The translations under genes and the position numbers were made by a program. A stretch of DNA of 16,376 bases, taken from the NCBI GenBank assembly GCA_964236535.1, contig CAXSEF010000072.1:1-16376 (forward strand). Direction: 5' to 3'. Under the pieces are notes generated by a model, which was not told the origin of the DNA, made no database searches, and saw only the letters and a list, made by a program, of their open reading frames with translations. This DNA is from CAXSEF01 sp964236535 (lineage in GTDB: Bacteria > Pseudomonadota > Alphaproteobacteria > Acetobacterales > Acetobacteraceae). Shown here piece by piece: positions 14,229-16,376 of this stretch (position 1 is the stretch's first letter; every line of letters begins with the position of its first letter).

Positions 14229-15019
14229 CACCGAACGGGATCGAGCTTGGCCACGTCCACCGACCTGCGGCCGAGACGCGCCATCTGGGTGAACATGAAG
14301 CCTGGTGCAACCCGGCTCATGGTCGCGAGCAAGGCGCTGACCCCGGGTCGGATCTCGAGCCGGCCGGCCTCGATCCCTGCAAGGGCGCGACGGGCGAGCT
14401 CATCCGGCGGCATCGCTTTCTCCCCTTTCATCTCCTCCGTGAACTCGCCGCGGAACAGCGGGGTCTCCACCGGGGGCGGCGCCAGCTCCACCACCGTGAC
14501 CCCTGTTCCCCGCAACTGCTCGCGCAGGCACCGAGTATAGCTGTGCATGGCCGCTTTGGCGGCGCTGTACACTGGTGAGATCGGCAGGGGCACGAAGGCC
14601 AGGCCGGAGGAGACGTTGACGATCAGCGCGCTCTTCCGGGCGGACAGCACGGGCAGGAACTGCTGCACCATCCGGATCGGGCCAGTCAGGTTGACGTCGA
14701 CCTCTCGCGTCACGTCTGCAAGGTTGCGGTGCGCGCCAAGCCTAAGGTTGCGCATGATGCCGGCGTTGTTGAACAGTACGTCCAGCGTGGGATGGCGCGC
14801 CACGACCTGCTCATGAAGCTCGGCGATCTGAACGGGGTCGCTGACATCGCTCCGGAAGGTGTCCACCCCGGGCAGCTCGCGTTTTGCGGCGTCCAGCTTG
14901 GCCGGATCGCGGCCAGTGATTAGCACCGTGTTGCCACGTGCTACCAGGAGGCGGGCCAGCGAAAGCCCGATACCGCTTGTTCCTCCCGTGACAAGCACAG
15001 TCCGTCCCGAAAGCTTCAT
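14228..15019 (-). CDS. Short-chain dehydrogenase/reductase (DltE-like SDR)
   Basis: The 263-residue protein is a classical SDR. The cofactor motif TGGTSGIG is at residues 11-18 and NNAG at 84-87. The catalytic set is Asn110, Ser138 (NVSSG) and Tyr151/Lys155 (YSAAK). The dinucleotide-binding second strand ends TGRDPAKL; the Arg could favour NADPH, but this is uncertain. Overall it resembles the COG3967 (DltE-like) oxidoreductases. It is the first gene of a two-gene operon with the alpha/beta hydrolase (TGATG overlap). The start ATG 15017-15019 has GGGAG about 10 nt upstream. It is divergent from a tetR gene across 60 bp and probably repressed by that product. The substrate is unknown; an alcohol, ketone or aldehyde is inferred. 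Confidence 0.92.
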   Translation of the reverse strand: MKLSGRTVLVTGGTSGIGLSLARLLVARGNTVLITGRDPAKLDAAKRELPGVDTFRSDVSDPVQIAELHEQVVARHPTLDVLFNNAGIMRNLRLGAHRNLADVTREVDVNLTGPIRMVQQFLPVLSARKSALIVNVSSGLAFVPLPISPVYSAAKAAMHSYTRCLREQLRGTGVTVVELAPPPVETPLFRGEFTEEMKGEKAMPPDELARRALAGIEAGRLEIRPGVSALLATMSRVAPGFMFTQMARLGRRSVDVAKLDPVR

Positions 15020-15079
15020 TGCACCCGTTCTCCCGATCGCTCACCATGTGCCACCGGAAACAATAGTGTCAATGGAAAC
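15020..15079. promoter_or_regulatory. Divergent promoter/operator region between SDR and tetR
   Basis: These 60 bp separate the two divergent genes. GGAAACA occurs twice at an 18-bp period (15056-15062 and 15074-15080), the second copy abutting the tetR start codon. On the minus strand TTGACA lies between the repeats (complement of 15066-15071) and could be a -35 box for the SDR operon; the -10 is weak. A TetR dimer binding here could block both promoters. Confidence 0.45.
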
Positions 15080-15718
15080 ATGAATGCAAGTCGGGATACC
15101 CGGAACCGGACAGCGGGCGGTGCACGCGAGCGCCCCTACCACCATGGCAACCTGCGCGAAGCCCTGCTCGATGCGGCCCAAGCTTCGATCGAAAGCGGGA
15201 CCGCCTACGAGGTTTCGCTGCGCGAACTCGGCCGGACGGTGGGCGTCAGTCACACGTCCGCACAGCGCCACTTCGCCGACAGGCGCGACCTGCTGAATGC
15301 GTTGGCGCAGCGGGGGTTCGATCGGCTGAGCGCCGCGCTAGCTGAGCCCATTGAGGATCGTACCCTGTCGTTCGATGCGCGCCTGATCCGGCTGGCCCGA
15401 GCCCATGTCGGCTTCGCTGGGCGCCATCCGGCGCTGTTCCGGTGGATGTCCGAAGCCATGGGCCTCGCCGATGCTTCGGCCCCGCTCCTCGCAGCTCGGG
15501 ACAGGGCCTTTGCACCGGCATCCTCAATCTTCGCAGACGGCCAGGCGGCAGGGGCTGTCGTTCCCGGCAACCCCGAACAACTGGGCCTCGCCAGCTTCGC
15601 AGCCGTTCAGGGCCTCATCGCGCTGTCCCCCGGCGGCAAGTTCGATGGTCTCCCGCTGGACACGCTGGTCGGCGGCGTAATCGAGCGGATCATCCTTGGG
15701 CTCCGACCCAGGCCTTAG
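15080..15718 (+). CDS. TetR-family transcriptional regulator
   Basis: The 212-residue protein has a TetR N-terminal DNA-binding domain. RERPYHHGNLREALLDAAQA leads into helix 1, and SLRELGRTVGVSHTSAQRHF (about 46-65) is the helix-turn-helix, followed by ADRRDLLNALAQRGFDRL. The C-terminal ligand-binding domain (about 85-210) includes HPALFRWM and a QGLIALSPGGKFDGLP tail typical of the WHG-type C-terminal domain. It is probably a ligand-released repressor of the divergent SDR-hydrolase operon and of itself. ATG 15080 has only a weak GGAA 4 nt upstream, and the start overlaps a putative operator half. It ends 51 bp before the right Tn3 repeat, so it is the last cargo gene. Confidence 0.92.
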   Translation: MNASRDTRNRTAGGARERPYHHGNLREALLDAAQASIESGTAYEVSLRELGRTVGVSHTSAQRHFADRRDLLNALAQRGFDRLSAALAEPIEDRTLSFDARLIRLARAHVGFAGRHPALFRWMSEAMGLADASAPLLAARDRAFAPASSIFADGQAAGAVVPGNPEQLGLASFAAVQGLIALSPGGKFDGLPLDTLVGGVIERIILGLRPRP

Positions 15719-15769
15719 ACAACCAAAGACGGGCATCTCACCGTTGGCCCCGTTCGCGATCCGTGCCGC

Positions 15770-15807
15770 CAAGCGTGCTTTTAGGTCCGTCCTATGGCGT
15801 GACCCTC
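15770..15807 (-). repeat. Right Tn3 terminal inverted repeat (38 bp)
   Basis: Read from the outside (minus strand) it begins AGGGTCACGCCATAGGACGG and ends AAAAGCACGCTTGG. Against the reassembled left repeat, 31 of 38 positions match; the outermost base is A instead of G. It is followed by CGTTT, the probable target duplication. Confidence 0.88.
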
Positions 15808-15965
15808 GTTTGGGTGCGGCAACGGTGCTGGCGCTGATCGTGGTAAGCCAGATGCTGGGCTCGCTGGCGTTCGACCACTTCGGCCTGCCACGGCACCCGG
15901 TAACTTCGGTCCGGCTGGCGAGCGGGGCCATTATAATCCTCGGCGCCGTCCTGGTCCGGCTTTAG
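15808..15965 (+). pseudogene. YdcZ/DUF606-type transporter fragment, right part
   Basis: Starting in the duplicated CGTTT, the plus strand reads RLGAATVLALIVVSQMLGSL, AFDHFGLPRHPVTSVRLASG, AIIILGAVLVRL and a TAG at 15963-15965. This is the C-terminal third of a DUF606 (YdcZ-like, DMT superfamily) inner-membrane protein, with the usual A-L-I-V-x-Q, x-L-D-H-F-G and final hydrophobic helix. It is the continuation of 8971-9041, separated by the Tn3 element. An ORF beginning at 15696 inside the transposon is not the true start. Non-functional as arranged. Confidence 0.78.
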
Positions 15966-16007
15966 AATGTGGGGCATCACCGAAAGAACTCGTCATGAGC
16001 GCTCAAT

Positions 16008-16112
16008 CGACGGCTGGCGAAGGACTTCGAGGCAAGTGTCGCCTCCGCAACCGCGTTCATCCATGCCGCATCAGCCATGATGCTGATCAAGCGGCCGGCT
16101 CGTTCCGCATGA
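16008..16112 (+). pseudogene. IS5-family transposase, C-terminal remnant
   Basis: The plus strand reads RRLAKDFEASVASATAFIHA, ASAMMLIKRPARSA and a TGA at 16110-16112. This matches the tail of two-ORF IS5-family (IS427-type) transposases, which end R-R-L-A-K-D-F/W-E-x-x-x-x-x-A-x-A-F/W-L-x-x-A-S-I. Upstream homology is lost after one frameshift near 16005, 40 bp beyond the transporter remnant. About 34 residues survive. No recognisable gene lies in 16113-16240. Confidence 0.6.
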
Positions 16113-16240
16113 GTTCAGAGCCTGTCTTGCTCTGTTAAAACCGTCATGTGGCGAAGGCCAGCAGGGCGAGGTTATGGGTGAGGACACGCGGGACGAGTTC
16201 GTGCTGTTGGGCACTGTTGCGGCGCGGGGTCAGGGCGGAC

Positions 16241-16376
16241 CCGAGGCGTCGCTTGTGCTGGCTGAAGGTGCTGGCGGTGATCTGTGAAGGAGGAAGCCGC
16301 AGCGAGGCGGCACGAGTTGGCGGCGTCACGCTCCAGATCGTGCGCGACTGAGTGATGCGGTTCAGCGCCGAGGGGC
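16241..16376 (+). pseudogene. IS630-family transposase N-terminus, partial at the window edge
   Basis: The plus strand reads PRRRLCWLKVLAVICEGGSR, SEAARVGGVTLQIVRD, then a TGA (16349-16351), then VMRFSAEG to the end of the window. IS630-family transposases have here an R-R-L-L-A-L-x-x-V-x-D-G-x-S-R-x-x-A-A-R-x-G-G helix-turn-helix followed by T-V-R-D-W-V-x-R-F-N-x-x-G. The stop falls exactly where Trp (TGG) is expected, so one base change inactivated it. The rest lies outside the window. Confidence 0.68.

Larger units (their letters stand above)
9042..15807. mobile_element. Tn3-family transposon (defective core) carrying a TetR-SDR-hydrolase cargo
   Basis: The element is bounded by 38-bp terminal inverted repeats: left 9042-9048 plus 10397-10427, interrupted by an IS110 element, and right 15770-15807. 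With the IS removed the repeats match at 31 of 38 positions, including 19 consecutive identical bases (repeat positions 2-20). Flanking CGCTT/CGTTT is a near-perfect 5-bp duplication. Order: left repeat with IS110, tnpA remnant (minus), serine recombinase remnant (plus), alpha/beta hydrolase and SDR genes (minus), tetR (plus), right repeat. Subtracting the IS110 and the probable assembly artefact leaves about 5.3 kb, a typical size. The transposition genes are inactive, so it could move only with help in trans. Confidence 0.88.

Noticed and set aside
16144..16200. Minus-strand reading ending RVLTHNLALLAFAT
   Set aside because: It vaguely recalls a transposase tail, but the stretch is too short to assign and overlaps the approach to the IS630 remnant.
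1..16376. CRISPR array, tRNA, rRNA or phage genes
   Set aside because: No regularly spaced repeats, no tRNA-like cloverleaf with a TTCRA arm, no rRNA segments and no phage structural or integrase genes were seen.

Overview
The window is high-GC DNA that fits an alphaproteobacterium. SecD/SecF, the FrnE-type DsbA protein and the "HPRPDERHI"-type PdxJ suggest a member of the Acetobacteraceae or a relative; this is a family-level guess from protein character, not a placement. A conserved chromosomal block (about 1.2-6.4 kb) is flanked by an insertion-sequence graveyard and by a nested mobile element.

Layout. 1-957: back-to-back remnants of an IS5-type transposase, an IS1182-type transposase with compensating frameshifts, and a GNAT acetyltransferase pseudogene. 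1198-6436: the chromosomal block, with a DsbA/FrnE-like oxidoreductase, secF and secD on the minus strand and a divergent Gfo/Idh/MocA oxidoreductase on the plus strand. 6726-8045: a decayed chemotaxis-type PAS domain, a chimeric IS630/IS21 transposase ORF and an IS630 C-terminal remnant. 8207-8965: an apparently intact pdxJ.

8971-15965: a three-layer nest. (i) A YdcZ/DUF606-type transporter gene fragment lies just after pdxJ. (ii) A Tn3-family transposon (9042-15807) splits it, with 38-bp terminal inverted repeats (31/38 identical once an internal insertion is removed) and a near-perfect 5-bp target duplication (CGCTT/CGTTT). Joining the two sides restores the transporter reading frame across the site. 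(iii) An intact IS110-family (IS1111-group) element (about 9049-10396) sits inside the left Tn3 repeat, after its first 7 bp.

The most striking signal is in the 3' noncoding part of that IS110 element. A hairpin-capped internal loop carries two guide-like strands, GGGGTCAC and CTATGGCGT in RNA sense. Together they spell the 15-bp Tn3-repeat site that the element occupies here. This looks like a bridge RNA whose target loop can be read directly and agrees with the observed insertion.

The Tn3 core is dead: tnpA and a divergent serine recombinase have both lost their N-termini, apparently in one central deletion, and both carry frameshifts. Its cargo looks intact: a TetR-family regulator divergent from a translationally coupled SDR dehydrogenase and alpha/beta hydrolase pair, probably a small inducible detoxification or catabolic unit. 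A 100-N gap at 13147-13246 is flanked by an exact 55-bp duplicate and is probably a scaffolding artefact. The right edge holds IS5 and IS630 remnants.
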